This document shows, one piece after another, positions 1-10,316 of a stretch of DNA of 64,000 nt. Source of the DNA: Gallionella sp. (lineage in GTDB: Bacteria; Pseudomonadota; Gammaproteobacteria; Burkholderiales; Gallionellaceae); NCBI GenBank assembly GCA_003153155.1, contig PLWV01000013.1, positions 153,852 to 217,851 on the forward strand, in the 5' to 3' direction. Under the pieces are notes generated by a model that was given only the letters and a program-made list of their open reading frames with translations, was not told the origin of the DNA and ran no database searches. The number at the start of each line of letters is the position of its first letter. Position 1 is the first letter of the stretch. Made by a program: the position numbers and the translations under genes.

Positions 1-45
1 ACTTCCAACTTACGTCTTCCTACTCAAGTCTCCCCACTTACGACC

Positions 46-1122
<1,077 letters not shown>

Positions 1123-1123
1123 T

Positions 1124-1275
1124 CAGGGTGTTGAAAAACGTTGCGAGCGATGTTAGAACAAGGCGCGAAAGGGCGAAAAAGCGGAGTTTACATAAAGTCT
1201 ATCGCTTCGCGATCCCGCATTTTGAACCCTTGAGCAACGCAGTTATGCCGAGCGCACTAGTTTTTCAACACCCTG
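1124..1275. repeat. MITE-like inverted-repeat element, copy A (family 1)
   Basis: The ends form a perfect 16-bp inverted repeat: CAGGGTGTTGAAAAAC at 1124 and its complement ending at 1275. Internally it carries GCGAGCGA...ACAAGGCGCGAAA on the left and AACGCAGT...GCGAGCGCA-like sequence on the right. The same internal motifs recur near 18.0, 46.1 and 51.9 kb. There is no open frame of note inside. It fills most of the mreB-gatC divergent region. Confidence 0.8.
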
Positions 1276-1326
1276 AAAAACCCTTGTATGATACCCTATT
1301 AGCCATATTTCAATAAAGCTTTTCCT

Positions 1327-1614
1327 ATGTCCCTGACCAATGCAGATGTCCAGAAAGTCGCCCGTTTAGCCCGGCTGGCAATGACCGAAGCGGAAATCGA
1401 ATCCGCCCGCTCACAACTATCCGGTATTTTTGACCTGATCGCCGAAATGCAGGCCGTCGATACCAAAGGCATCACCCCCATGTCCCATGCCCAGGATTTG
1501 TCGCAACGGCTGCGCGAAGATAAGGTGACGGAAGCCGATCAGCGCGAGCTGTTCCAATCGATTGCGCCGCAAGTCGAAGCAGGGCTGTATCTCGTTCCAC
1601 AAGTCATCGAATAG
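1327..1614 (+). CDS. gatC: Asp/Glu-tRNA amidotransferase subunit C
   Basis: The small structural subunit (95 aa, normal length) of the GatCAB transamidosome, which converts misacylated Asp-tRNA(Asn) and Glu-tRNA(Gln) to the amidated forms. It wraps around GatA and holds it to GatB. The sequence begins [17 protein letters not shown], the typical GatC helix start, and shows the family's [11 protein letters not shown] region. It is first in a tight gatC-gatA-gatB operon, with 8 nt between its stop and gatA. Confidence 0.96.
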   Translation: MSLTNADVQKVARLARLAMTEAEIESARSQLSGIFDLIAEMQAVDTKGITPMSHAQDLSQRLREDKVTEADQRELFQSIAPQVEAGLYLVPQVIE

Positions 1615-1622
1615 CCCGCACC

Positions 1623-3083
1623 ATGCTTAATTCAAGTTTGCAACAACTCGGTAGCGCGCTGCGCGCCAGGAAAATCAGTAGCGTCGAACTGACGCAGCTC
1701 TACCTTGACCGCATCACCGCGCTCAATCCCGCGCTGAATGCCTACGTCACTACCAACACCGAAACCAGTCTGGCGCAGTCGCGCGCGGCGGATGTACTGC
1801 TGGCCAGCGGCAACGCGAAACCGCTTACCGGCATTCCCATCGCGCAAAAGGACATCTTCTGCGCCAAGGGCTGGCGCACCACCTGCGGTTCGAAGATGCT
1901 GGCGAATTTTGTTGCGCCCTACGATGCGCATGTCATCGAGCAATTTAATAACGCCGGTGCGGTGAATCTGGGCAAGACCAACATGGACGAATTCGCCATG
2001 GGCTCGTCCAACGAAACCTCATATTTCGGTGTAGTGAAAAATCCCTGGGATCAAAACGCCGTGCCCGGCGGCAGCTCCGGCGGCGCAGCCTGCGCGGTGG
2101 CGGCGCGGCTGTGCGCGGCCGCAACCGGAACCGATACTGGCGGCTCGATCCGCCAACCCGCCGCGCTGTGCGGCATCTCCGGCATCAAGCCGACTTATGG
2201 CACGGTGTCGCGCTACGGCATGATCGCCTTCGCCTCCAGCCTGGATCAGGCCGGGCCGATGGCGCGCAGTGCGGAAGATTTGGCATTGCTGCTCAACGTG
2301 ATGACCGGTTTCGACCCGCGCGACTCAACCAGTTTGCAACGCGACAAGGAAGATTACGTTCGCGACTTGAATAAACCATTAGTTGGCCTGCGCATCGGTC
2401 TGCCGAAAGAATTCTTTGCCGTAGGATTGGCGCAAGATGTCGCCGGCTGCGTGAACGCGGCGATCGCCGAATACAAAAAGCTCGGCGCAACCATTGTTGA
2501 CATCAGCCTGCCGAATTCCAAGTTGGCGGTTCCGGTTTATTACGTGCTGGCCCCGGCAGAAGCCTCCAGCAACCTGTCGCGCTATGACGGCGTCCGCTAC
2601 GGCTACCGCGCGCCGGAATACAGCGACCTCACCGAGATGTATGAAAAGAGCCGCGCGCAGGGCTTCGGCGAAGAAGTGAAACGGCGCATCATGATTGGTA
2701 CTTACGTGCTGTCGCACGGCTACTACGACGCCTATTACCTGCAAGCGCAAAAGATCCGCCGCCTGATCGCGCAGGATTTCGCCGATGCGTTCAAGCAATG
2801 CGATGTCATCATGGGGCCGACCAGCCCGAGCACCGCGTTCAACCTCGGCGAGAAGTGCGACGACCCGGTGCAGATGTATCTGTCCGACATCTACACCATC
2901 GCGGTGAATCTGGCCGGTCTGCCCGGCATGTCGATTCCGGCGGGCTTCGGCAGCAATGCTCGCCCGGTCGGATTGCAAATCATCGGCAACTATTTCGCTG
3001 AAGCGCAGATGCTGAATGTGGCGTATCAATATCAACAGGCGACCGATAGTCACAATCGCGCCCCGCAAAACATCGGGCTGTAA
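1623..3083 (+). CDS. gatA: Asp/Glu-tRNA amidotransferase subunit A (amidase)
   Basis: The glutaminase subunit of GatCAB: it hydrolyses glutamine and releases ammonia that is channelled to GatB. It belongs to the amidase signature family with a Ser-cisSer-Lys triad. The triad is visible as Lys76 (PIAQKDIF), the Ser151/Ser152 pair in GGSSGGAA, and Ser176 in [10 protein letters not shown]. The 486-aa length is normal, with no insertion, unlike gatB next door. The gene starts 8 nt after gatC and ends 10 nt before the preferred gatB start, so the three are co-transcribed. Confidence 0.97.
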   Translation: MLNSSLQQLGSALRARKISSVELTQLYLDRITALNPALNAYVTTNTETSLAQSRAADVLLASGNAKPLTGIPIAQKDIFCAKGWRTTCGSKMLANFVAPYDAHVIEQFNNAGAVNLGKTNMDEFAMGSSNETSYFGVVKNPWDQNAVPGGSSGGAACAVAARLCAAATGTDTGGSIRQPAALCGISGIKPTYGTVSRYGMIAFASSLDQAGPMARSAEDLALLLNVMTGFDPRDSTSLQRDKEDYVRDLNKPLVGLRIGLPKEFFAVGLAQDVAGCVNAAIAEYKKLGATIVDISLPNSKLAVPVYYVLAPAEASSNLSRYDGVRYGYRAPEYSDLTEMYEKSRAQGFGEEVKRRIMIGTYVLSHGYYDAYYLQAQKIRRLIAQDFADAFKQCDVIMGPTSPSTAFNLGEKCDDPVQMYLSDIYTIAVNLAGLPGMSIPAGFGSNARPVGLQIIGNYFAEAQMLNVAYQYQQATDSHNRAPQNIGL

Positions 3084-3093
3084 GGATATGAGC

Positions 3094-4740
3094 ATGGAAT
3101 GGGAAATCGTCATCGGGCTGGAAGTGCACACGCAACTCTCGACCAACAGCAAAATATTTTCGGGTGCGTCCACCACCTATGGTGCTGAGCCGAACACGCA
3201 GGCTGATGCAGTGAGCATCGCGCTGCCCGGCGTGCTGCCGGTGCTTAACAAGGGTGCGGTGGAACGCGCGATCAAGTTCGGGCTGGCAGTCGGCGCTCAC
3301 ATCGCGCCGCGCTCGGTGTTCGCGCGCAAGAATTATTTTTATCCGGATTTGCCCAAGGGCTACCAGATCAGCCAGTTCGACCTGCCGGTGGTGGGACAGG
3401 GCGCGTTGACTATACAAGTGGAGCCGCTATCCGGCAGCGGAAAGCCCACTTCGACAAGCTCAGGACAGGCCTATGAAAAAGTGGTGCGCATCACCCGCGC
3501 CCACCTCGAAGAAGACGCGGGCAAATCAATTCACGGTATTACCCATATCGTCACTGAAGATGGTAATCGAATCACAACTGAAAATGGAGACTATCTCATC
3601 ACTGAAGATAGCTTCCCTCGTGAAAATGTAAGCGGCATCGACCTGAATCGAGCAGGAACACCGCTGTTGGAAATCGTTTCCGAACCGGACATGCGCTCGG
3701 CAGTCGAGGCGGTGGCCTATGCCAAAACCCTGCACTCACTGGTGCGCTGGATCGGCATCTGCGACGGAAACATGCAGGAAGGCTCGTTCCGCTGCGATGC
3801 CAACGTGTCGGTGCGCCGCCCCGGTGAACCGCTGGGCACACGCCGCGAAATCAAAAACCTCAACTCGTTCAAGTTCATGCAACAGGCCATCGACTATGAA
3901 GTGCAGTGGCAGATTGACACGCTGGAAAACGGCGGCAAAATCCATCAGGCGACGGTATTGTTCGATTCGGATAAATGCGAGACGCGCATGATGCGCAGCA
4001 AGGAAGAGGCGCACGACTATCGCTACTTTCCCGATCCCGATCTGTTGCCGCTGGACATCACACCCGCGATGCTCGAACAAGTGCGCGCCACGCTGCCTGA
4101 ATCTCAGCAAGCTAAGCAGATGCGCTACGTGAAGTTAGGTATCTCCGGCGAGGATGCCAACATCCTTACGGCATCCAGAGAAATGGCTGAATTCTTTGAT
4201 GCAACACTCGCCTCATTGCTGAAGAAAGGCGTTGGGACGCTAATTACTCCAGAAACACCTTCAGCTGAAATATATGCAGCCAGATTATCCAATTGGCTAA
4301 TTGGCGAAGTCAGCGCCCAGCTCAACCGCGACGGGCTGGACATGGCGCAATGCCCGATCACCCCGCAGCAGCTTGGCGGCATCCTCAAGCGCATCGCCGA
4401 CGGCACCATCTCCAATGCGGGGGCGAAAGAGGTGTTCCGCACCACGTGGGTAGAGCAAAGAAATTTCGACGTTCAATTTACTGATGTATCTGCGGCATTC
4501 TCAGTCGAACGTGTGGATGCCATCATTGAGGCGAAGGGGCTGAAACAGGTCTCCGACAGCGGTGCGATCGAAAAGATCGTCGATGAGATCATTGCCGCCA
4601 ATCCGGCCCAGGTAGCCGACTACCGCAGCGGCAAGGATAAAGTGTTCGGCTTCTTTGTCGGCCTGGCGATGAAGGCCAGCAAGGGTAAGGCCAATCCGGC
4701 GCAGTTGAACGATGTATTGAAGAAAAAACTGGCTGGTTAA
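3094..4740 (+). CDS. gatB: Asp/Glu-tRNA amidotransferase subunit B, enlarged by in-frame insertions
   Basis: The kinase and tRNA-binding subunit of GatCAB: it phosphorylates the misacylated Asp/Glu and transfers ammonia to it. Recognisable parts are [15 protein letters not shown] at the N-terminus, [32 protein letters not shown], and a C-terminal YqeY-like tail. I prefer the ATG at 3094 because AAGG lies 8 nt upstream; the ATG at 3088 is only 2 nt from it. At 548 aa the protein is about 60-70 residues longer than usual GatB (roughly 475-490). The excess falls at about residues 113-125 and 149-178, with smaller expansions around 370-400 and 450-465. The catalytic core looks intact, so the enzyme is probably functional. 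Confidence 0.95.
   Translation: MEWEIVIGLEVHTQLSTNSKIFSGASTTYGAEPNTQADAVSIALPGVLPVLNKGAVERAIKFGLAVGAHIAPRSVFARKNYFYPDLPKGYQISQFDLPVVGQGALTIQVEPLSGSGKPTSTSSGQAYEKVVRITRAHLEEDAGKSIHGITHIVTEDGNRITTENGDYLITEDSFPRENVSGIDLNRAGTPLLEIVSEPDMRSAVEAVAYAKTLHSLVRWIGICDGNMQEGSFRCDANVSVRRPGEPLGTRREIKNLNSFKFMQQAIDYEVQWQIDTLENGGKIHQATVLFDSDKCETRMMRSKEEAHDYRYFPDPDLLPLDITPAMLEQVRATLPESQQAKQMRYVKLGISGEDANILTASREMAEFFDATLASLLKKGVGTLITPETPSAEIYAARLSNWLIGEVSAQLNRDGLDMAQCPITPQQLGGILKRIADGTISNAGAKEVFRTTWVEQRNFDVQFTDVSAAFSVERVDAIIEAKGLKQVSDSGAIEKIVDEIIAANPAQVADYRSGKDKVFGFFVGLAMKASKGKANPAQLNDVLKKKLAG
3430..3468 (+). repeat. In-frame repeat insertion in gatB (TTCGACAAGCTCAGGACAGG type)
   Basis: Encodes about 13 residues ([13 protein letters not shown]) between QVEPL and AYEKVVRIT, where GatB normally has only a few. 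The DNA contains CTTCGACAAGCTCAGGACAG. Related sequence lies in the hemE-gltD gap (near 19250-19280) and in prlC (near 59405-59452), so it is a dispersed repeat sitting in frame. Confidence 0.65.
3538..3627 (+). repeat. In-frame insertion in gatB made of short internal repeats
   Basis: About 30 extra residues follow [11 protein letters not shown], where GatB normally runs almost directly into the [20 protein letters not shown] block. The peptide is built from an I-T-x-E-D/N-G-(N/D) unit repeated three times (VTEDGN, TTENGD, ITED). The DNA is AT-richer than its flanks, with ACTGAAGAT recurring. Confidence 0.65.
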
Positions 4741-4762
4741 ATTTGCCTGAGCCAAAAAATAT

Positions 4763-4788
4763 AAAAAGCCGCATTGCTGCGGCTTTTT
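4763..4788. terminator. Bidirectional intrinsic terminator between gatB and gst
   Basis: The stem GCCGCA/TGCGGC (4768-4773 with 4778-4783) has a 4-nt loop, preceded by AAAAA and followed by TTTTT. It can therefore end transcripts from both convergent genes. Confidence 0.85.
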
Positions 4789-4812
4789 ATTTGCCAGCCC
4801 GATTAACAAAAA

Positions 4813-5421
4813 TTACTTCAGCAAACCTTCTGCTTTCATCGCCGCTTGCACAGCGGGACGTGCAGCAATCCGCGCCAGGTATTCCTTGATGCGTGGAAAT
4901 GGACCCAGATCGAAGCCGGCGTGATTGCTCCAGTTCGCGACCACGAATAAATACGCGTCCGCCACGGTGAATTTATCACCCAGCAAATAGGGTTTGCTCG
5001 CCAGCTGAGTTTCCACATAGCCCAAGCGTCTGGTGAGCAAATTACGCGCATTGGTTTTCACTTCTTCTGCAGCCGCCTTGTTGAACAGCGGACTAAACGT
5101 TTTATGAATTTCAGTTCCGATGAATGTGAGCCATTCCTGCAGGCGATAACGCTCCATCGTGCCGGCCTTGGGCGCCAGACCGGAATCAGGCTTTTGATCG
5201 GCAATGTATTGCAGAACGGCAGCACCTTCAGTCAGGATGCTGCCGTCATCCAGCTTGATAGTCGGCACGTAACCTTTGGGATTGATCTGATTGAAATCAG
5301 AACCGCCAGCCGTCTTCTTGCTGGCGAAATCCACTTTTTCGATCTCGAACGGCAAGCCCGTCTCGTGTAGCGCAATGTGCGAAGCCAGCGAGCAGGCACC
5401 TGGTGAATAATATAATTTCAT
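4813..5421 (-). CDS. Glutathione S-transferase, beta-class-like
   Basis: A 202-aa cytosolic GST that would conjugate or exchange glutathione with electrophiles or disulfides. The N-terminal thioredoxin-fold domain begins MKLYYSPGACSL with Cys10, the residue used by beta-class bacterial GSTs. Residues after about 85 form the all-helical C-terminal domain. The ATG at 5421 was chosen because AAGGAG lies about 7 nt upstream and this N-terminus matches the family; the frame stays open further upstream. It is a single-gene unit convergent with gatB. The substrate cannot be told from sequence. Confidence 0.9.
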   Translation of the reverse strand: MKLYYSPGACSLASHIALHETGLPFEIEKVDFASKKTAGGSDFNQINPKGYVPTIKLDDGSILTEGAAVLQYIADQKPDSGLAPKAGTMERYRLQEWLTFIGTEIHKTFSPLFNKAAAEEVKTNARNLLTRRLGYVETQLASKPYLLGDKFTVADAYLFVVANWSNHAGFDLGPFPRIKEYLARIAARPAVQAAMKAEGLLK

Positions 5422-5735
5422 GTTGACTCCTTGACGTGGCGGCGAATTCAGAATTGCATGCGGCGTGGGTGGGGGCGAGTGCACCAAGTTCTGGCGATAA
5501 GTCAGCAATCTGCCCTTCCTTAAAATAAACAGGTTGAGGAAAAGCCTCATAATCTGGAGGCCTGTCGGACTTAGGGTCTAACAACTTCCCAGAATACAGA
5601 AAACTTGCCGCGTTGACAAAGAGGAATCGCTACGCCCGTGCGCCTTGCTGACAATTCCACACGGGGCTTGCTGCGCAGTGGATTGCGTACCTTTGGCGTT
5701 TTTGAACTGCTCATTACAATTTTTAGGGATTTGCC
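5422..5735. other. Intergenic region gst-SDR (314 nt), repeat-containing
   Basis: No gene is seen. It holds a small hairpin TGAGG-aaaag-CCTCA near 5533-5547. At 5652-5696 is a 45-bp sequence about 78% identical to 9718-9762 downstream of argS's 5' end, with GGCTTGC and CAGTGGATTGC as the best-conserved parts. Confidence 0.5.
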
Positions 5736-6527
5736 TTAGATGCGTCCGCGCGGTTTGTGCGGCGCATTGGCGAACAAACCATCATATAGCCAGCGCGGCA
5801 ACCACTTGAGTACGCGCCCGACCAAGCCCATTTGCCATGGAATCACGGTGAATGAAGTTTGCCGCTCAATGGCACGCACCATGCGCCTTGCGGCCTCATC
5901 GGCATCCAGTATGAACGGCATAGGGTAAGGATTGATGGAGGTCATCGGGGTCTTAATGTAGCCCGGACAAATCGTAACGACTTTCACGCCGCTGCCATGT
6001 AACTCGACTCGCAAGGATTCCAAGTAGGAGATTGCGGCAGCCTTGGAGGCGGAGTAGGCACTCGCCCCCGGCAAGCCGCGAAAACCCGCCACGCTGGCGA
6101 TGCCGACTAACGTACCCTGTTGCGCCGCACGCATCGCCGCAACGAAGGGTTGGAAGGTTTTCACCATGCCCAACACGTTGATATCCATCACCTGCTGAAA
6201 AACACCAAGGTCTTCGGCGTATTCGGTGAGCGTGCCGACACTCACCCCGGCGTTGGCGATGACCACATCCGGCACGCCGGCACGCGCGATAAAATCGTTT
6301 GCGGCATTTTGCACTGCAGGGACATCGCGCACATCCAGCGCGTAGCAAAAAACCTGACCGGGAAATTTTGTGGCAAGGGCTTGCAGCAACTCGCCGCGTC
6401 TGGCGAATGCGGCAACTGTTGCGCCGCGTTCAAGATAATGGCGCGCAAGGGCCAGACCTAAACCGCTCGACGCGCCAGTAATGACCAGCCTGCGTGGTTG
6501 TTCCGGCTTTAGCCGGTTTACAACCAC
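5736..6527 (-). CDS. Short-chain dehydrogenase/reductase
   Basis: A 263-aa classical SDR, NAD(P)-dependent, with unknown substrate. Motifs are the cofactor loop TGASSGLG, NAG in VVIANAGVSVG, and the catalytic Ser plus YSASK in ASVAGFRGLPGASAYSASKAA. The C-terminal part resembles SDRs acting on lipid-like or hydrophobic substrates, but this is not diagnostic. The GTG at 6527 is preferred: AAGGAG sits 6 nt upstream and the length is then normal. The frame stays open to an ATG at 6620, but those 31 extra codons are mostly a family-2 hairpin repeat and would add a segment unlike any SDR start. Confidence 0.85.
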   Translation of the reverse strand: MVVNRLKPEQPRRLVITGASSGLGLALARHYLERGATVAAFARRGELLQALATKFPGQVFCYALDVRDVPAVQNAANDFIARAGVPDVVIANAGVSVGTLTEYAEDLGVFQQVMDINVLGMVKTFQPFVAAMRAAQQGTLVGIASVAGFRGLPGASAYSASKAAAISYLESLRVELHGSGVKVVTICPGYIKTPMTSINPYPMPFILDADEAARRMVRAIERQTSFTVIPWQMGLVGRVLKWLPRWLYDGLFANAPHKPRGRI

Positions 6528-6546
6528 GGCGTACTCCTTGCGGGTG

Positions 6547-6586
6547 GACTTGGCTGGCGTCTTTTGGCAGTCTAGTCGCATGGCCA
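6547..6586. repeat. Family-2 hairpin repeat, degenerate copy (5' of the SDR)
   Basis: Contains GACTTGGCTGGCGTC and TCTAGTCGCATGGC, matching the copies at 47.85, 51.85, 59.93 and 63.4 kb. The stem is imperfect in this copy. It sits just upstream of the preferred GTG start of the SDR gene. Confidence 0.6.
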
Positions 6587-6676
6587 TGCAAGGCTGACTA
6601 CACGCAGCGGCATTTTTCACCTTTCATCGCAATCAATGCGCTGCTGGTTTCCGGGCTATTGCTTTGGTGAATTATT

Positions 6677-7297
6677 TTAGCTTCGGTGCGCCTTGCGCGC
6701 CATCACGATCACCTCTTTCAATGCTCGGATGGTGTCTTCCGGTTGTAAGCCTTCGATCACATATTTGCCGTCCACCACCAGGGTGGGTGTGCCACTGATG
6801 TTATAACTGCGAATCATTTGCTTGGCGCGCGTCACCTTGCTTTGCATGGAGAAGGAGTTGTAAGCAGCGGTGAACTTCGCGCGATCAACGCCATGTTTGG
6901 CCACAAAATCGGCAATCTTGTCTGCATCGGTCAAGGCCAAATTTTCTTCGTTCCAGGCACGATACAGTGCGTCATGCAACTGTTGCTGTTGTCCCATACT
7001 TTCCAGCGCGTAGAAAGTATTTGCCATCGGTTCCCATGAATCACGGAAAATGGTGGGCACGAAAGTCAGCTCCACATCTTTAGGCATGGTCTTTTCCCAC
7101 GCGCTTAACAGCGGATGCAAATGGAAGCAGTGCGAGCAGCCGTAAAAGAAAAACTCCAGCACTTCGATTTTCTTGGTGCCGGTCGGTTGTGCCGGATTCA
7201 GTAAACTATAATCTTTGCCGAGTTGCGCATCGGCCAATGCCGCTCCGCTGATAAACAGTGCTACCGCAACGACCAGACTCCTAATCAAACTGTTCAT
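6677..7297 (-). CDS. dsbA: Thiol:disulfide interchange protein DsbA
   Basis: A periplasmic oxidant that donates disulfides to secreted proteins and is itself reoxidised by DsbB. The 206-aa precursor has a signal peptide, MNSLIRSLVVAVALFISGAA, with likely cleavage after ALADA. The active site is C54-S-H-C57 (FFYGCSHCFH), differing from the common CPHC. The cis-proline loop is SGTPTLVVDGKY. The ATG at 7297 has AGAGGAG upstream; longer in-frame starts lack the signal peptide at the N-terminus. It lies just downstream of the SPOR protein and argS and may be co-transcribed with them. Confidence 0.93.
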   Translation of the reverse strand: MNSLIRSLVVAVALFISGAALADAQLGKDYSLLNPAQPTGTKKIEVLEFFFYGCSHCFHLHPLLSAWEKTMPKDVELTFVPTIFRDSWEPMANTFYALESMGQQQQLHDALYRAWNEENLALTDADKIADFVAKHGVDRAKFTAAYNSFSMQSKVTRAKQMIRSYNISGTPTLVVDGKYVIEGLQPEDTIRALKEVIVMARKAHRS

Positions 7298-7328
7298 GTA
7301 TCGCTCCTCTTGGTGATTGTAAATACGC

Positions 7329-7988
7329 TTATTGCGCCCGCATCGGAGTGCTTTCCACCCCATTTTGTTTCAGAAAACCGCGCGCATGATTCATCTCGTC
7401 CGCATTTTTGTACGGCCCCAAACGCACACGATACCACACACCTTTATCCGGTATGGTCGCGGTTTGAATGTTGGCTTCGACACCCAGCAATGCAAGTTTA
7501 GCCTTGAGATTTTCAGCATCGTTGACATTGGAAAATGATCCCGCCTGCAATATCTGCGGTTCATTGACGGCAGCAAGTTTGCTGTCCGCCGGCCGGGGTT
7601 TGGCTGGCTGGGATTTATCGGCGGGCTTGGTTTTATCAGCGGGCCTGGTCGGTGCAATGGCCGTCGCACCCTGCTTGTCGGTCAGCACCTTGTAGAATTC
7701 AAAACGCGGCTTGCCGTTGTCGCCTGAGGCTGCCGGTTGCGCATTGGGAACTTTGGCTCCGGCGGGTGGCGGAGACTTTGCGGCATCTACCGGCGGATTG
7801 ACCGCCAGCTGCTCTTTTTGCAAAAAAGGACTGGGCGATTTCATGAGGTACCAGGCCACTCCTGCCGCCATGCCGACACCAACCAGCACGCCAACGAGCA
7901 TACCGGTCCATAACGAATTCCCGCCCTTGCGCGGCGCCGCGGATTTGTTGCCGTTGTCCCTGCCCATGTTATATCCGTTCTTTCTCAT
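7329..7988 (-). CDS. SPOR-domain inner-membrane protein (FtsN-like)
   Basis: A 219-aa bitopic membrane protein with a short cytoplasmic N-terminus rich in Gly/Asn/Lys, one transmembrane helix at about 28-48 (GMLVGVLVGVGMAAGVAWYL), a Pro/Ala/Lys-rich linker, and a C-terminal SPOR domain from about residue 145 (ILQAGSFSNVNDAENLKAKLALLG...). SPOR domains bind denuded septal glycan, so a division role like FtsN is likely. The start ATG at 7988 overlaps the argS stop (TGATG), showing translational coupling. In betaproteobacteria an ftsN-like gene beside argS and dsbA is a usual arrangement. Confidence 0.88.
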   Translation of the reverse strand: MRKNGYNMGRDNGNKSAAPRKGGNSLWTGMLVGVLVGVGMAAGVAWYLMKSPSPFLQKEQLAVNPPVDAAKSPPPAGAKVPNAQPAASGDNGKPRFEFYKVLTDKQGATAIAPTRPADKTKPADKSQPAKPRPADSKLAAVNEPQILQAGSFSNVNDAENLKAKLALLGVEANIQTATIPDKGVWYRVRLGPYKNADEMNHARGFLKQNGVESTPMRAQ

Positions 7989-9664
7989 CACATTTTCTCA
8001 GGTGCACTCACACCGAGTATTGCCAAACCGTTGCGCATCACCTGTGCCGCCGCGGCGATCAATGCCAGCCGTGCCAATTTGATCGCCTCGTCCTCAACCA
8101 GAAAGCGCGACGCATTATAGTAGCTGTGGAAATCGGCCGCCAAGTCCTTCAGATAAAAAGCGATCAGGTGCGAGGCCAAATCCTGCGCGGCATTCTCGAT
8201 CACTTGCGGATAGTCGATCAACTTCTGCAACAACGTTGTCTCGTAATCGCTATCCAGCAGGCTGACATCCGCTTGCAACAAGGCTTGCCGTTCGCCGCCC
8301 CACAGCCCCAGCACAGCGCTGATGCGGGCGTGGGCATACTGGATGTAATACACCGGGTTGTCGTTGCTCTTGGATTTCGCCAGATCGATGTCGAATACCA
8401 GTTGCGAATCCGGATGGCGCGCGGCAAGGAAATAACGCGTGGCATCGCAGCCCACTTCGTCGATCAGATCGCGCAGCGTGACATAGCTGCCCGCGCGCTT
8501 GGAAATTTTCACCTCCTGACCGTTGCGCAGCACCGTCACCATCTGGTGCAACACAAAATCCGGCCAGCCTTGCGGGATGCCAACGTCCAGCGCCTGCAAC
8601 CCTGCTCTTACACGAGTAATCGTGCTGTGATGATCGGCACCCTGCTCGTTAATGACGCGCGTAAAACCGCGCCGCCACTTGTCCAGATGATAGGCCACGT
8701 CCGGCACGAAATAGGTGTAAGTGCCGTCGCTCTTGCGCATCACCCGGTTTTTATCGTCGCCAAAATCGGTGGTGCGCAGCCACAGCGCGTCATCCTGTTC
8801 ATAGGTATGGCCACTGGCGATCAGCTTGTTGACTGTCTCCTCGACTTTGCCACCGGTGTACAGCGCGGATTCCAGCGCGAACACATCGAAGTTCACCCCG
8901 AAGGCGCGCAGATCGACGTCCTGTTCGCGCCGCAGATAAGCCACCGCGAAATGGCGGATCGCCTCGGTGTCGTTCACATCGCCGGAGGCGTGCACATGTT
9001 GATCATCCGCTTCCACCGTCTCCTGCGCCAGATAAGCCTGGGCGACATCCGCGATGTAATCGCCGCGATAACCCGTCTCCGGCCACGACGGATCGTCCGG
9101 CGTGATGCCCTTGCAACGCAATTGCACGGAATGCGTCAAGTTATCGATCTGCACACCCGCATCGTTATAGTAAAACTCGCGCGTCACATTCCAGCCTGCC
9201 GCGTGCAACACGCTGCATAAACAATCGCCCACCGCCGCACCGCGACCATGCCCCACATGCAACGGCCCGGTAGGGTTCGCGGAAACAAACTCCACCCCCA
9301 CCTTGCGTCCCGCGCCGAGGTGGATGTGACCATAGCCCGCACCTGCCTGCAACACACCACGCACCACGCCCTGTTTCGCCCCCGTGGTGATGAACACATT
9401 GATGAATCCCGCCCCGGCGATCTCCATCTTCGCCACCGCGTCGGAAGCAGGCAATGCCGCGATCAACGCCTGCGCGATGTCGCGCGGCGATTTGCGCAAA
9501 GGCTTGGCCAGTTGCATCGCCAGATTACAAGCGTAATCGCCATGCGTTGCCAGCTTGGGTCGTTCGATGAGTATCTCGGTTTGTGTCGCGTCGGGAGCGA
9601 CCTCGCGCAACGCCTGCGCGAACAATTCGGACAAATGGGATTTGAAATTCAAGACGACAGACAT
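7988..9664 (-). CDS. argS: Arginyl-tRNA synthetase
   Basis: A class I aminoacyl-tRNA synthetase that charges tRNA(Arg). The 558-aa length is normal. It has an N-terminal tRNA-D-loop-binding domain (from [15 protein letters not shown]), the HIGH-type motif HVGHGRG within [17 protein letters not shown], a KMSKS-like KISKRAG, and a C-terminal DALR anticodon-binding domain. The stop overlaps the start of the SPOR gene. Upstream lies a 650-nt gene-poor gap. Confidence 0.97.
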   Translation of the reverse strand: MSVVLNFKSHLSELFAQALREVAPDATQTEILIERPKLATHGDYACNLAMQLAKPLRKSPRDIAQALIAALPASDAVAKMEIAGAGFINVFITTGAKQGVVRGVLQAGAGYGHIHLGAGRKVGVEFVSANPTGPLHVGHGRGAAVGDCLCSVLHAAGWNVTREFYYNDAGVQIDNLTHSVQLRCKGITPDDPSWPETGYRGDYIADVAQAYLAQETVEADDQHVHASGDVNDTEAIRHFAVAYLRREQDVDLRAFGVNFDVFALESALYTGGKVEETVNKLIASGHTYEQDDALWLRTTDFGDDKNRVMRKSDGTYTYFVPDVAYHLDKWRRGFTRVINEQGADHHSTITRVRAGLQALDVGIPQGWPDFVLHQMVTVLRNGQEVKISKRAGSYVTLRDLIDEVGCDATRYFLAARHPDSQLVFDIDLAKSKSNDNPVYYIQYAHARISAVLGLWGGERQALLQADVSLLDSDYETTLLQKLIDYPQVIENAAQDLASHLIAFYLKDLAADFHSYYNASRFLVEDEAIKLARLALIAAAAQVMRNGLAILGVSAPEKM

Positions 9665-10316
9665 GAAACGGCACCATTAACGTGAAACTCGCGTAGCGAT
9701 TCGTTTGTCCCCTGTGTCAATTCCGCGTTCGGCTTGCCGGACAGTGGATTGCCTACCCTTGGTACTCCCTCTGGGGGAGGGTTGGGGTGGGGGAAACGGA
9801 CAGCGAGTTTTATTATCAGGGGGTGGCATTATCGCCATGCCCGTTAGAGAGGCGCGGATTATATCACTTGGGTACTATCGGATTGTTTATGAACTTGCTT
9901 CCAAATCAGGATTGGAGTTTTGTTTAACGTCAGCTTACGACCCATTACGGTCACACGAGCTTATGAAAAGCGGACACTCAACGAGTGATACTGAAGGCGA
10001 CCTATTCTAATTGAATGGATGCCCACTTCCTAAAACGGCATCTGAGTGCCAAAGTAGCGGTGACATTACTACCACTAAAATAGAAAGGGGCATCTCATCC
10101 TGCATAAGCCTGCCTCATGGTATGGTGATAACGGAGATTGAGCCCACGCCTGCCGCGACCCATCGCCGTGGTCATGGGTGTCAACGCGGCCCCGCGCCTA
10201 TGGTGAATTGCGAGACGTTATTGCTGACCTCGTTTTGGTTCATCCGGCCGGCTCAATAAACATGTGGCTTGCGGCGATGCGGGTGGCTTTGATTGCCGCA
10301 AACACTCAATCGAAAA
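9665..10316. other. Gene-poor region between argS and the outer-membrane protein pair
   Basis: I see no convincing gene. 9718-9762 is the second copy of the 45-bp repeat at 5652-5696. It is followed at about 9765-9800 by a family-3 G-run (GGGGGAGGGTTGGGGTGGGG). The rest (9800-10316) has short open frames without family resemblance, ribosome sites or coding-like composition. The argS promoter is presumably within the first 100 nt. Confidence 0.4.

Noticed and set aside
1-45. ACTTACG-type motifs at the window start resembling a stretch in murU (near 53690-53720)
   Set aside because: Shared ACTTACG words are short and the spacing differs; not enough to call a repeat family.
9705-10259. Two adjoining plus-strand frames (about 100 and 80 codons) after argS
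   Set aside because: The first begins in repeat DNA; neither has a ribosome site, family resemblance or a biased composition.
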